Source: Pseudomonadota bacterium
GTDB taxonomy: Bacteria > Myxococcota_A > UBA9042 > GCA-2863065
Direction of reading: 5' to 3'
Assembly: GCA_005776725.1 (NCBI GenBank)
Contig: SXOO01000030.1
Location: forward strand, 1 to 64,000
Length of the DNA: 64,000 nucleotides
Part shown: positions 42,546-51,360 of the stretch, in pieces
How positions within the stretch are numbered: the first letter of the stretch is position 1
Layout: every line of letters starts with the position of its first letter
The notes under the pieces: generated by a model
What the model saw: only the letters and a program-made list of their open reading frames with translations
Told to the model about the DNA's origin: nothing
The model's database searches: none
Translations under genes and position numbers: made by a program

Positions 42546-43781
42546 ATGCGCAGCCGATTCGAACGTACTCTCCTCCTGCTCGCGCTGCCTGTCACACTCT
42601 TGACCACGCGTCCGGCGCTCGCTGCCGACCCGCCGCTCGCGTTTCAGATTCAGGGCCGCGCGCTGACGCAGGCCGGAGTGCCCGCGACTGACGGCGTTTA
42701 CGCGGCCACCGTGAGCTTCTATGCGCTGCCCACGGACGCCCTACCACAGTCACAGATCGCCGGAATGGCGCTCTCGATCACCGATGGGCTGTTCAGTCTC
42801 AACATCGCTCCGCCTTCGCCGACGCCGTTCCTACAGGGCACACCTCGATGGGTCGGTATCAAGCTGGCGGACGAGCCAGAGCTGCCGCGAGTGGCCATCG
42901 GGGAGGTCCCGTACGCCGCCAGAGCTCGCGTGGCGGCGGGCCTCGAGTGCTCCGGATGTGTCACCACGGATCAGCTCAGCCCGTCGGTGGCGGCGGCGTT
43001 TCAGGCAGCGCTCACGCTGCATCCCGTGGCGATCTCCGGGAGCTACCTCGACCTGGGTGACAAACCGACGCTGCTCAAGGGCGACACCGGACCCGCGGGG
43101 CCGCAGGGCGAGCCCGGAGTGACGGGGGATCCCGGGCCGCAAGGAGGGCAGGGCGCCAAGGGCGACAAGGGCGACAAGGGCGACAAGGGCGACAAGGGAG
43201 ATACGGGTGCGCAAGGCGTCCAGGGTCCGCCGGGGACGCCCGCGGCCAACGACACCTACACCAAGTGGGGCGTGGCCACCTGCGGCGCGGGCGACGAGCT
43301 GCTCTATGCGGGCTACGCCTTCGGGACTTGGTACAGCCACGGCGGCGGCTCTCCGAAGCCGGTCTGCATGAAAGAGGGTGACCCAGGCGCTGCATACAAC
43401 GGCGCCAACCACGGGAGCTACCTCGTCGCCCTGGGCACCTACTACTACGGCAACGACGCGGTCCACCAACCGGCAGGCGTCACCGACCGCAGATCGATCC
43501 CATGCGCCAAGTGTGCAACGCAGAAGACCTGCTACCAGGTGGATGGCAGCGCCACCTGCGCCGCGGGCTGGAGCACTCTCTACGCCGGTGAGCTGGTCGG
43601 GGGTTACTACAACTACGGCGGCAACTTGGACTCGTTCTGCTACGAGCTCAACAACGGCGCGCCTCAGACGCAGCACGCGAACCTCAATCAGGTCTTCGCT
43701 GCCAGCACGGGTGATCCGAGCTACATGATCGGCAACGTCGCTGGCTACCGCCATGTGAAGTGTGCCGTGTGCTGTAAGTGA
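42546..43781 (+). CDS. Secreted collagen-like protein with short-chain collagen C4-like C-terminus
   Basis: 411 residues. Signal peptide 1-26 (ends ALAAD). The N-terminal domain (about 30-140) is of the IQGRALTQAGVPATDGVY ... VPYAARA type found in many bacterial surface proteins. A collagen triple-helix stretch of 18 Gly-X-Y triplets spans 179-232, with GDK repeats. Residues 239-411 have the pattern YTKWGVATCGAGDELLYAGYAFG, YSHGGG, IPCAKC, CYQVDG, TCAAGWSTLYAGELVGGYYN, FCYEL, CAVCCK, which resembles the C-terminal domain of sponge/cnidarian short-chain collagen C4. Trimerisation is likely. Function unknown, possibly adhesive. Confidence 0.85.
   Translation: MRSRFERTLLLLALPVTLLTTRPALAADPPLAFQIQGRALTQAGVPATDGVYAATVSFYALPTDALPQSQIAGMALSITDGLFSLNIAPPSPTPFLQGTPRWVGIKLADEPELPRVAIGEVPYAARARVAAGLECSGCVTTDQLSPSVAAAFQAALTLHPVAISGSYLDLGDKPTLLKGDTGPAGPQGEPGVTGDPGPQGGQGAKGDKGDKGDKGDKGDTGAQGVQGPPGTPAANDTYTKWGVATCGAGDELLYAGYAFGTWYSHGGGSPKPVCMKEGDPGAAYNGANHGSYLVALGTYYYGNDAVHQPAGVTDRRSIPCAKCATQKTCYQVDGSATCAAGWSTLYAGELVGGYYNYGGNLDSFCYELNNGAPQTQHANLNQVFAASTGDPSYMIGNVAGYRHVKCAVCCK
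43161..43196 (+). repeat. Four perfect nine-base repeats encoding GDK
   Basis: Four exact copies of GGCGACAAG within the collagen-like gene, coding for consecutive Gly-Asp-Lys triplets. Perfect conservation at the DNA level suggests recent slippage expansion. Confidence 0.85.
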
Positions 43782-43817
43782 CCCGCCTCCACACTTCGGC
43801 CCGAAGCCGATGCGGCC

Positions 43818-44327
43818 GTGAACTCTTCTAGAGCCCGCTCCCGCTGGATCCGCTGGGTACTACCTGCCGCGCTCATCGCCTGCGCCGACTCAGTGGAGGG
43901 CGCAGCAGCGAGCGTCGACTCCTCCAGCGAGGACACGCTGCTCGAAGGCGACTCGGGCGGCGCTGACGGCGTCGAGGTGCCGAACGATGAGGCGGACCCC
44001 GTCGACGGGAAGGACGATGGCTTCGCCGGGCCTCGTGTCCATCTCAGAGGGCCTGAAGTACACGTGGGAACCCACGAAGCCCCAGGGAGACCGCATCGCC
44101 CTCAGCGACATCCTGCTGAACGGCGAGCCAGTACTGCAGAGCAGGAGATACGGATCGTCGCGAACGACTTCCTCGCAGGCGGCACCGGCGGCTTCACTGC
44201 CTTCGCGGCCGGCAAAGACGTGGTCACCAGCATCCCCGACGTGGCGGCCCTGGAGCAGTACTTCCTGAAGCACAGCCCGGTGAAGCCGCCAGCGCTCGAC
44301 CGCGTCGCCTACCGCCTCCCGGAGTGA
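43818..44327 (+). pseudogene. 5'-nucleotidase remnant with frameshifts
   Basis: The GTG at 43818 opens a lipoprotein signal peptide (PAALIACAD) and an acidic linker. Then, instead of a metallophosphatase domain, the sequence jumps to the C-terminal 5'-nucleotidase domain. GLKYTWEPTKPQGDRIALSDILLNGEPV is read in one frame (about 44017-44150) and IVANDFLAGGTGGFTAFAAGKDVV in another (from 44151). A single missing C at 44151 would join them as the typical YRIVANDFL. An earlier shift lies around 44010-44030. The catalytic domain (roughly 300 residues) is missing. This is a decayed gene with an internal deletion. Confidence 0.75.
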
Positions 44328-44427
44328 GCCCACGGCCCGGGCGAACCGGCGCAGTCGTTCGATTGTGGGCCTTCGAGCGTGACAGCCTTTCTCCCGGACG
44401 GGTAGGCTGCGCGCCGCGGGAGGCCCA

Positions 44428-46866
44428 ATGGCTAACAAACATGGAATCTTTGCCCTAGCTGGCCCGGCCGCCCTGGCGCTGCTCATCGGAGGCTGCTCTG
44501 TCGCCGACCCGGCCTCCGCTGTAGTCGCGGACGCGGGCGATACCGGCGGCGAGACCGCGCCGGTGGCCGACGCCACCGAAGCCGATGACGCGGCCACAGC
44601 TGACCCCGACGGACGGCGGCCCAGAGGTGATGCCTCCGACATCGAGGAGCCGGCCGAACCCTGCGTCCCGACCGAGTCGTTCTTCGTGCAGAACCTGTGG
44701 GCGCCGGTCATGTCAACCACCTGCATCGCCTGCCACTCGAGCTCGGGCGCGGCCAAGAACACCCGTCTGGTGCTCCGCAGTGAGAGCTGGCCCGGCTGGC
44801 TGGGCTACAACCTCGGCGTCCTTCGTGAGGTGTCCAACTACGACTACAGCGGCGTACCGCTCCTCCTCGCCAAGCCCAGCGGACAGGCTCCCCACGGGGG
44901 CGGAGAGGTCGTGCCCGTGGGGACCCCGCTGTACGCCGACCTGGCCGAGCTCGTCGCGCGCCTCAAAGACCCCGTCACCTGCGAGCCTCCGCCCGTCGAT
45001 GACGTCGGCTACTTCAGCGGCGTCGTCATCAGCACCGCCGCCGACACCTTCCGGAAGGCGTCTCTGAACCTCGCCGGGAGGCTCCCAACCGTCTCCGAGC
45101 GCACCTCGCTCGAGGTGAACGGGGACGCGGGTCTCGAAGCGGCGCTCGACGCGCTCCTCTCGGAGCCTGCGTTCCTCGAGCGGCTGATGGAGGCCTGGAA
45201 CGACCTCCTCCTCACCAACCGCTACGACAAGAACCACGATGCCCTGAACCTGCTGAACGAGGCCGACTACCCGGGCCGCAAGTGGTTCGAGCTTGCGGAC
45301 TACCCGGCGGACGCCACGTCGAAAAACCTTGGTAAGCAGCACACGAATCGCGCCGTTGCTCAGGCGCCGCTCGAGCTCATCTCGTGGGTCGTGGGCCAGG
45401 AGCGGCCCTTCTCCGAGGTCCTCACCGCGGACTACGTGGTGGTGAATCCGTTCTCGGCGCGCGTGTTCGGAGTCTTCGACCAGATCGCCTGGGAGAACCC
45501 GCTCGACCCGTCCGAGCGCGCCGCAGCCAAGGTGCCAGGCATCCCGCACGCGGGCCTGCTCACGGACCCGATGTTCCTGAACCGGTTCCCCACCACCGAC
45601 ACCAACCGAAATCGGCAGCGGTCGAAGGTGGTGTGGCGGCTCTTCCTCGGAACCGACGTCCTCGCGCTGGCCGAACAGCCCATCGATCCCACGACGATCG
45701 AGGATCACAACCCCACGCTGTTCAACCCGTCCTGCAGCATCTGCCACGAGATCGTAGACCCCGTCGCGGGAGCCTTCTCGGGCTGGACCGCCATGGGGCG
45801 CTTCCAGCCGCCCGAGGGGGGATGGTTCGGCGACATGAGGCCGCCGGGCTTCGAGGGCGAGGTGGTCCCGGCGAACCAGAGCGAGGCCGGGCTCCAGTGG
45901 CTGGCGTCCCATATCGCCGCCGATCCGCGGTTCCCCACCGCGGTGGTGAAGATGGTGTGGCGCATGTTGACCGGGGTGGAGCCGCTCAAGCCCCCGAGCG
46001 AGCTAGACGACTCCATCACCTCCGACGATGAGTTCGCCGCCCGCAAGGCCGCCTGGGACGAGCAGGAGGCCTTCCTTCAGGACGTGGCCGTCAAGCTCGT
46101 GGCGGCGGACCTGAACATCAAGGTGGCCTTCAAGGCCATCGTCGCCAGCAAGTGGTACCGCGCGGTGGATCTAGACAACCAGCCCGACGCGCTTCGGTCG
46201 GTGGCGCTCTCGTCGCTCGGTCGTGGCCGACTGCTCACACCGGAGCTGCTCTCTAGGAAGATCGCCGCCACCACGGGCTATCCGTGGCGCAGCACCCCCA
46301 CCTCGGCCGACACGCTCCTCGACGCGGGTCAATACCGGCTCTTCTACGGCGGCATCGACTCGGACCAGGTCACCCAGCGCATCACTGAGCCCAGTGGCAT
46401 GATGGCGGCGGTGCAGGAGCGCATGGCCAACGAGGTCGCTTGTCGTGCGGTGCCGCAGGACTTCGCGCGCCCGGGTTGGGAGCGGCGCCTGTTCCCTCAG
46501 GTGGAGCGCGGCTATCAGCCGCTCGACGCGAACGGCTTCGAGGTGCCGAAGGCGATACAGGCCATCCGCGAGAACATCCGGACGCTCCACCAGCGGCTCC
46601 TCGGCGAGACGCTGCCCCCGGGGCACGAAGAGCTCGAGGCCAGCTGGCAGCTCTGGCTGGCCACGTGGGAGGCAGGTCGCGCCGCAGTAGCCGCGGGCAC
46701 TGAGAGCGCCTCCTTGTCCTCCACCTGCGCTGCCACGAAGGACTGGTGGACCAGCGCCACCCTCGCTCCGGAGTGGGCCGTCAGCAAGGACGACGCCTAC
46801 ACGGTCCGCGCTTGGACGGCGGTTGTCGCGTACCTGCTCACCGACCCGCGGTTCTTGTACGAATGA
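44428..46866 (+). CDS. DUF1549/DUF1588-type lipoprotein with c-type heme motifs
   Basis: 812 residues; ATG follows GGAGG. Lipobox LLIGGC, a Thr/Asp/Ala-rich linker, then a heme-type motif CIACH (99-103). The RKASLNLAGRLPTVSER segment is DUF1549/DUF1587-like, GLLTDPMFLNRFPTTDTNRNRQRSKVVWRLFLG is DUF1588-like, and a second CSICH at 436-440 sits in SCSICHEIVDPVAGAFSGW. In this family such proteins are encoded beside DUF1501 or DUF1552 proteins and are thought to be extracytoplasmic redox or polymer-linked enzymes. Their reaction is unknown. It forms an operon with the two genes downstream. Confidence 0.82.
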   Translation: MANKHGIFALAGPAALALLIGGCSVADPASAVVADAGDTGGETAPVADATEADDAATADPDGRRPRGDASDIEEPAEPCVPTESFFVQNLWAPVMSTTCIACHSSSGAAKNTRLVLRSESWPGWLGYNLGVLREVSNYDYSGVPLLLAKPSGQAPHGGGEVVPVGTPLYADLAELVARLKDPVTCEPPPVDDVGYFSGVVISTAADTFRKASLNLAGRLPTVSERTSLEVNGDAGLEAALDALLSEPAFLERLMEAWNDLLLTNRYDKNHDALNLLNEADYPGRKWFELADYPADATSKNLGKQHTNRAVAQAPLELISWVVGQERPFSEVLTADYVVVNPFSARVFGVFDQIAWENPLDPSERAAAKVPGIPHAGLLTDPMFLNRFPTTDTNRNRQRSKVVWRLFLGTDVLALAEQPIDPTTIEDHNPTLFNPSCSICHEIVDPVAGAFSGWTAMGRFQPPEGGWFGDMRPPGFEGEVVPANQSEAGLQWLASHIAADPRFPTAVVKMVWRMLTGVEPLKPPSELDDSITSDDEFAARKAAWDEQEAFLQDVAVKLVAADLNIKVAFKAIVASKWYRAVDLDNQPDALRSVALSSLGRGRLLTPELLSRKIAATTGYPWRSTPTSADTLLDAGQYRLFYGGIDSDQVTQRITEPSGMMAAVQERMANEVACRAVPQDFARPGWERRLFPQVERGYQPLDANGFEVPKAIQAIRENIRTLHQRLLGETLPPGHEELEASWQLWLATWEAGRAAVAAGTESASLSSTCAATKDWWTSATLAPEWAVSKDDAYTVRAWTAVVAYLLTDPRFLYE

Positions 46867-46936
46867 GAGGCCGAGCCCGTGTACCCCATGGTTTCACCAC
46901 TCCCGTCGGCTCCGGTTCGCCAGTGAGGTCAATGTC

Positions 46937-48223
46937 ATGACCCAGCAGCTCCACAGACGCGACTTCTTGAAGATGTGCTCGGCGGCGTCGCTGGGCGTCG
47001 TCGGTGCGGGGGCGCTCTTCGGCCCGAGCCGCGCGGAAGCGGCGAGCCCCGCCCCGTACGAGGGCCCCCTCTGGGTCACCGTGCACGCCAGCGGTGGGTG
47101 GGACCCGACGAGCTTCTGCGATCCCAAGGGCAGCCAGGGTCCGGACGACCCCGCGCCGGTCAACAAGTACCTCGCGGAGACCATCGGCGTCTCTGGCAAC
47201 CACCGGTACGCGCCCGTGGCCGGCAATCAGGCGTTCTTCGAGAAGTACGGCAAGAAGTTGCTCGTTGTGAACGGCATCGACACTGCGACCAATGGCCACG
47301 ACAGCGGGACCCGCAACGTCTGGAGCGGCAAGCTGCCCGAGGGCTACCCGGCGTTCTCGGCAGTGGTCGCCGGCTCGCTCGGCGCTGACGCTCCGCTGGC
47401 CTTCCTCTCGAACGGCGGCTACGACGTCACCGGCTCGCTCGTCGCGCCGACCCGCGTCGGGAGCTCGAGCGTCCTCACGAAGCTGGCCTGGCCGAACCGG
47501 ATCGACCCCAGCAAGCCGGACGGCACCTACCACAGCCCGGACACCTGGGACCGCGTTCAGGCGGCCAGGGCCGCCCGGCTCTCTCGGCTCCAAACCAACG
47601 CGAAGCTGCCGCGCGAGGCGCAGGCCTTGTCGCTGCTCTACAGCGCTCGTCTCGGCAACTCGGATCTCCGCCTCCTGAGCGACGTGCTACCGCCTACGCT
47701 CGACAACTCAAACAATGGCCTGAAGCGCCAAGCTCAGCTCGCCGTCGCCGCCTACAAGGCGGGGCTCGCGGTCAGCGCCAACCTCACCATCGGCGGCTTC
47801 GACACGCACGGAAACCACGATCAGAACCACTTCCCGCGGCTGCAGGCGCTGACCGACGGGGTCGACTTCCTCATGGAGGAGGCGGCTCGCCAGGGGGTGG
47901 CCGACAGGGTCGTCGTGATCATCGGCTCCGATTTCGGTCGGACCCCCTGGTACAACGAGGGCAACGGCAAGGACCACTGGTCCATCACGTCCATGGCCTT
48001 CATGGGCCCCGGCATCCCCGGGGACCGCGTGATTGGCACCACCGACAGCTACCACAAGCCGATCACGGTCGACCCGGACACCCTCGAGACCAACACCGAG
48101 AGCGGGATCCGCATCACGCCGGAGCACGTGCACAAGGCGCTGCGCCAACTCGCCGGGATCGCGCTCAACCCCACGGCGCAGCGCTTCCCCCTCAACGTCC
48201 CGTTGCTCCCGCTCTTCGCATGA
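46937..48223 (+). CDS. DUF1501 family Tat-exported protein
   Basis: 428 residues. ATG 46937, with the twin-arginine signal HRRDFLKMCSAASLGVVGAGALFG. The body has DUF1501 features: WVTVHASGGWDPTSFCDP, NHRYAPVAGN, IGGFDTHGNHDQNHFPRLQALTDGVDFL and VVIIGSDFGRTPWYN. These resemble the alkaline phosphatase/sulfatase fold, with possible metal-binding Asp/His in DTHGNHD and GSDFGRTP. Tat export suggests it folds with a cofactor in the cytoplasm. Its stop overlaps the ATG of the PA14 gene (ATGA). Confidence 0.85.
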   Translation: MTQQLHRRDFLKMCSAASLGVVGAGALFGPSRAEAASPAPYEGPLWVTVHASGGWDPTSFCDPKGSQGPDDPAPVNKYLAETIGVSGNHRYAPVAGNQAFFEKYGKKLLVVNGIDTATNGHDSGTRNVWSGKLPEGYPAFSAVVAGSLGADAPLAFLSNGGYDVTGSLVAPTRVGSSSVLTKLAWPNRIDPSKPDGTYHSPDTWDRVQAARAARLSRLQTNAKLPREAQALSLLYSARLGNSDLRLLSDVLPPTLDNSNNGLKRQAQLAVAAYKAGLAVSANLTIGGFDTHGNHDQNHFPRLQALTDGVDFLMEEAARQGVADRVVVIIGSDFGRTPWYNEGNGKDHWSITSMAFMGPGIPGDRVIGTTDSYHKPITVDPDTLETNTESGIRITPEHVHKALRQLAGIALNPTAQRFPLNVPLLPLFA

Positions 48224-49959
48224 GTCGCCCCCACGCTTGGCGCCGCTTCCTGGTGGTGGCGCTCTCCCTCGGCTGCGGCGCGGACAGGCCCACCGACGTC
48301 GCCTCCGGGCTCGACGCCTCGGGCGAATCGGGCGACGCGCTCGTGAGCGGCGACCTCCCGGAGACGTCGGGCCGTGAGGTCGCCCCGGGCGCCGACGGCA
48401 GCGGTACCGGCGAGGTCGCCGAGGGCACCGCGGGGAGCGACGTCGGCGGGGGCGACGCCGGCGTTCATCCCGGGCTGCCCGCGATCCAGCCGGGCCCCGA
48501 GACCTACAAGCCGGGCGGCCTGCTCCTCACCTACTTCCCCGGCCAGTCGCTCGACGATCTCGCGGGGCCTCTCCCCGCGGGTGGTGCGTTCGACTTCCTC
48601 ACTGCCGTGGACCTGACGCCGGACACGGGCTTCCGATCGCGGTATCCGAAGGGCGAGCTGCTCATCGCCATCGACGGCGGCATCAAGGTGGAGACCGCGG
48701 GGGTCTATCGGATCGTCTTCATGGTCAGCGGCGCGGCCAGGCTCACCCTCTCGGGACACGCCGTCGTCGATGTCGCCGATGTCGGCGGCGTGGTCGCCTT
48801 CGATCGCAGCGTGGAGCTCAGCCCGGGCTGGTACCCGCTGTCAGTCCGTGTGCAGCGGGACGCCCTGCACCCCCACCTGCAGGTCTTCTTCGGGCGGGAG
48901 GGGTCGGTGCTCGTGCCGCTGGCTGGGGCTCAGCTCGGCTACTCCGAGGCGCCACCCGAGTGGGCGCCTTCACTCGAAGCAACGCTTGTCCTCGAGCGGA
49001 ACGGCTCCCGCTGGGCCCGCCTGGCCGGCTCGTCCACGTTACCGGCCGCTCTCGAACTCGCGTGGACCGGCAGCACGAGCGGCGGTCAGGACCACCCGGA
49101 CCTGGCACGCGAACACACCGCCGTCATCGGCCTGGAGGCTGACGGGAGCTACGAGGTTACCGGGGCCTTCACCGATCTCTGGGGCCGCGTCGCGAGCACC
49201 GAGCCAGTCACCGTCGTCACGCCGGCGATCCCGAGCTACCGCCCCGGCGGACTCCTCGGCGAGTACTTCCAGGGCGGGAGCTACAAGACCTTCGAGACCC
49301 GCGTGGCGTCACGCCTCGACGGGCCGGTGGACATGCCGAACGGCCAGGACGGCAATACGTCTGGCAGCTTCCGTATCGACATGGAGGCCGACAAGTTCGG
49401 CATTCGCTGGACGGGCGGGATCCTCCTCCCCGAAGCGGGCCTCTGGACCCTGATCTTCACCGCCGACGATGGAAACCGGCTCTACCTGGACGACGAGCTC
49501 ATGGCCGAGAACTGGAACGACCACGGCATGGAGCCCGTCTCCGCCACGATGAACCTGCCGGCCGGCTGGCACCCGATCCGTCTCGAGATGTACGAGCAGG
49601 GCGGCGGCGGTGGCGCCACCTTCGAGTGGGAAGGGCCCAAAACCGCCCGCGCCCTGGTCCCGGGTGAAAACCTCGGCGCGGCCGTGTCCGACACGCCGGG
49701 AGCTCCCAGCGTGGACGTGACCGCGAATTTGGGTGCGAACAAGGTGGCTACGGTCGTCGTCGAGACGAGCGAGCTCGCCGCCCTCACGGTGGTCCTGACG
49801 GGCGACGGCATGAGTGACGTGGTGTTGCCCGCCTCCAGCCCGACCACGAGCTACCGATGGTCCGGGGCGGTCCCGAGCGGCATGTGGACCGTGACCGCGA
49901 CCACCACCGATCTCGGGGGCAACGTGGGTGGAGCTACGGCGCCACTGACGATTCCCTGA
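48220..49959 (+). CDS. PA14-domain lipoprotein
   Basis: 579 residues. Signal peptide with LVVALSLGC lipobox and an acidic/Gly linker. Two PA14-like domains follow: residues about 100-230 (GGLLLTYFPGQSLDDL ... GVYRIVFMVSGAARLTLSGH) and 330-480 (GGLLGEYFQGGSYKTFE ... GLWTLIFTADDGNRLYLDDELMAENWNDHG). PA14 domains bind carbohydrate. A C-terminal Ig-like domain ends the protein. As third gene of the DUF1588/DUF1501 operon it may bring the enzymes to a glycan. Confidence 0.8.
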   Translation: MSRPHAWRRFLVVALSLGCGADRPTDVASGLDASGESGDALVSGDLPETSGREVAPGADGSGTGEVAEGTAGSDVGGGDAGVHPGLPAIQPGPETYKPGGLLLTYFPGQSLDDLAGPLPAGGAFDFLTAVDLTPDTGFRSRYPKGELLIAIDGGIKVETAGVYRIVFMVSGAARLTLSGHAVVDVADVGGVVAFDRSVELSPGWYPLSVRVQRDALHPHLQVFFGREGSVLVPLAGAQLGYSEAPPEWAPSLEATLVLERNGSRWARLAGSSTLPAALELAWTGSTSGGQDHPDLAREHTAVIGLEADGSYEVTGAFTDLWGRVASTEPVTVVTPAIPSYRPGGLLGEYFQGGSYKTFETRVASRLDGPVDMPNGQDGNTSGSFRIDMEADKFGIRWTGGILLPEAGLWTLIFTADDGNRLYLDDELMAENWNDHGMEPVSATMNLPAGWHPIRLEMYEQGGGGGATFEWEGPKTARALVPGENLGAAVSDTPGAPSVDVTANLGANKVATVVVETSELAALTVVLTGDGMSDVVLPASSPTTSYRWSGAVPSGMWTVTATTTDLGGNVGGATAPLTIP

Positions 49960-49975
49960 CGCAGCGAGCCAGGCC

Positions 49976-51352
49976 TCAGCTGTCTTCCGGCCAAGTCTTG
50001 ATCATCTCGTACACGGGCGCGATCTGCTCCTCCGTCAGCCCCAGAACCTGCAGGAACCGTCCCGGCTGAATGGTGTCTTGCCTCGGAAAGTAGGTGAAGC
50101 CCGCACGCAGCGCGATGGCCCAAGAGGCCAATACGATGTGCCGCACCACCTTGTCGTCCTTAGACTCTTGCTCGGTCGCGGGCCGATGATGGCGGCCCGC
50201 GATGCGAATGACGGACGCCGGCAGCTTCCACGAGGTGGCGAGCGCTGCTCCCAGATCCTCGTGCATCGCATCGACCTCCTTCGCCAGGTGCTCGGTGGTG
50301 TACTCAGCGCCCGCGGGACGCTCGAGGTCAGCCAGCAAACACAATGCCAGCAGCTCTCCCAGGTTCTGGAACAGCGTCACGAGTCGGAGATCCTCCCGAT
50401 TCGGGAGTCGCAACATCTCTCCGAGCACCGGAGCCACCCGCGAGGCGACGACTGCGTTTCGCCACGACTCCTTCAGGGCCGTCTTGTACGGCTCCTTGGG
50501 CGCCGTGAATTGACCTCTGACGGTGATCTCGAAGGCGATCGCGACCACGGCCTTTGCCCCGAGCCGAGCGCACGCATCGCGCACGGAGGTGATCTCTTTG
50601 CCCCGGGTATACTGCGCCGCGGAGTTGGCGCTGCGCAGGATGGCGGCTGCGAAGTTGCTGTCTCGTGTCACCGTGTCTGCGAGCTCTTCGAGCGTCCAGT
50701 TCTGGCTCGTGAGGAACTCGGGGAGGCGCACGACCCTGGGGTCCAGAATGGGAAGCCGCACGCCGCCGGCCTTCAGGGTCTCGACGAGCTTGGCCACCGC
50801 GGGACGAAGCTGGCCCGGCGCGCCGGAGGGGGCGGTGAGCGCTGCGGGACGCGCAGGCGGGTTTGGCGCAGCTGGGCTTGCTGCAGCTGGGCTCGCTGCA
50901 GCTGGGTTTGCTACAGCGTGGCCAGCCTCACTTGGGCTGATCGCCCCGTTCGCCGGCGGCGCGGCGAGCGTGTGCACTGCGGTGCGCTTCAACGCCTTTT
51001 CGAGCGCGGCGGACAAGTCCTCGATACGGAAGGGCTTCCGGAGGAAGTCGACCGCGTTCTCGCGCCAGGCGCGGACCACATCGTCGATCTCGGTGGTGCC
51101 GCTTACGACGACTACCGGTGTGGCGACGCCCAGATGATTGAGCTGTCGAATGATGGCGTGGCCGCTGATGTCGGGTAGTTGCAGGTCGAGAAGGATGGCC
51201 TCGAACTGGGTCTGATTGAGGAGCGTCACAGCCTGGGAAGCCGACGCCGCGACGGACGGCTGGTAACCGAGCTGCGATAGCCATCGTGAGAGCGCCTCGC
51301 CGAACGCCTTGTCGTCGTCGATGAGCAGCACCTTGGGGAAACTCAACTTCAT
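49976..51352 (-). CDS. Response regulator with HDOD output domain
   Basis: 458 residues. The REC domain (about 7-120) has the acidic pair IDDD (11-14), phosphoacceptor D56 in ILLDLQLPD and K in FLRKPF. An Ala/Pro/Asn-rich linker follows, then an HDOD domain (about 190-430: VRLPEFLTSQNWTLEELADTV, LGAKAVVAIAFEI, LPASVIRIAGRHHRP). HDOD proteins act in signal control of c-di-GMP, motility and cell-cycle pathways, mostly as scaffolds. ATG 51352 is chosen over an in-frame upstream extension. It is the last gene of the signalling operon and converges with the PA14 gene. Confidence 0.88.
   Translation of the reverse strand: MKLSFPKVLLIDDDKAFGEALSRWLSQLGYQPSVAASASQAVTLLNQTQFEAILLDLQLPDISGHAIIRQLNHLGVATPVVVVSGTTEIDDVVRAWRENAVDFLRKPFRIEDLSAALEKALKRTAVHTLAAPPANGAISPSEAGHAVANPAAASPAAASPAAPNPPARPAALTAPSGAPGQLRPAVAKLVETLKAGGVRLPILDPRVVRLPEFLTSQNWTLEELADTVTRDSNFAAAILRSANSAAQYTRGKEITSVRDACARLGAKAVVAIAFEITVRGQFTAPKEPYKTALKESWRNAVVASRVAPVLGEMLRLPNREDLRLVTLFQNLGELLALCLLADLERPAGAEYTTEHLAKEVDAMHEDLGAALATSWKLPASVIRIAGRHHRPATEQESKDDKVVRHIVLASWAIALRAGFTYFPRQDTIQPGRFLQVLGLTEEQIAPVYEMIKTWPEDS
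50868..50912 (-). repeat. Three 15-base repeats in the HDOD linker
   Basis: Three near-identical 15-base units encode a (S/N)PAAA linker inside the response regulator. They differ at one or two positions, typical of slippage in low-complexity linkers. Confidence 0.65.
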
Positions 51353-51360
51353 GGCGCATC

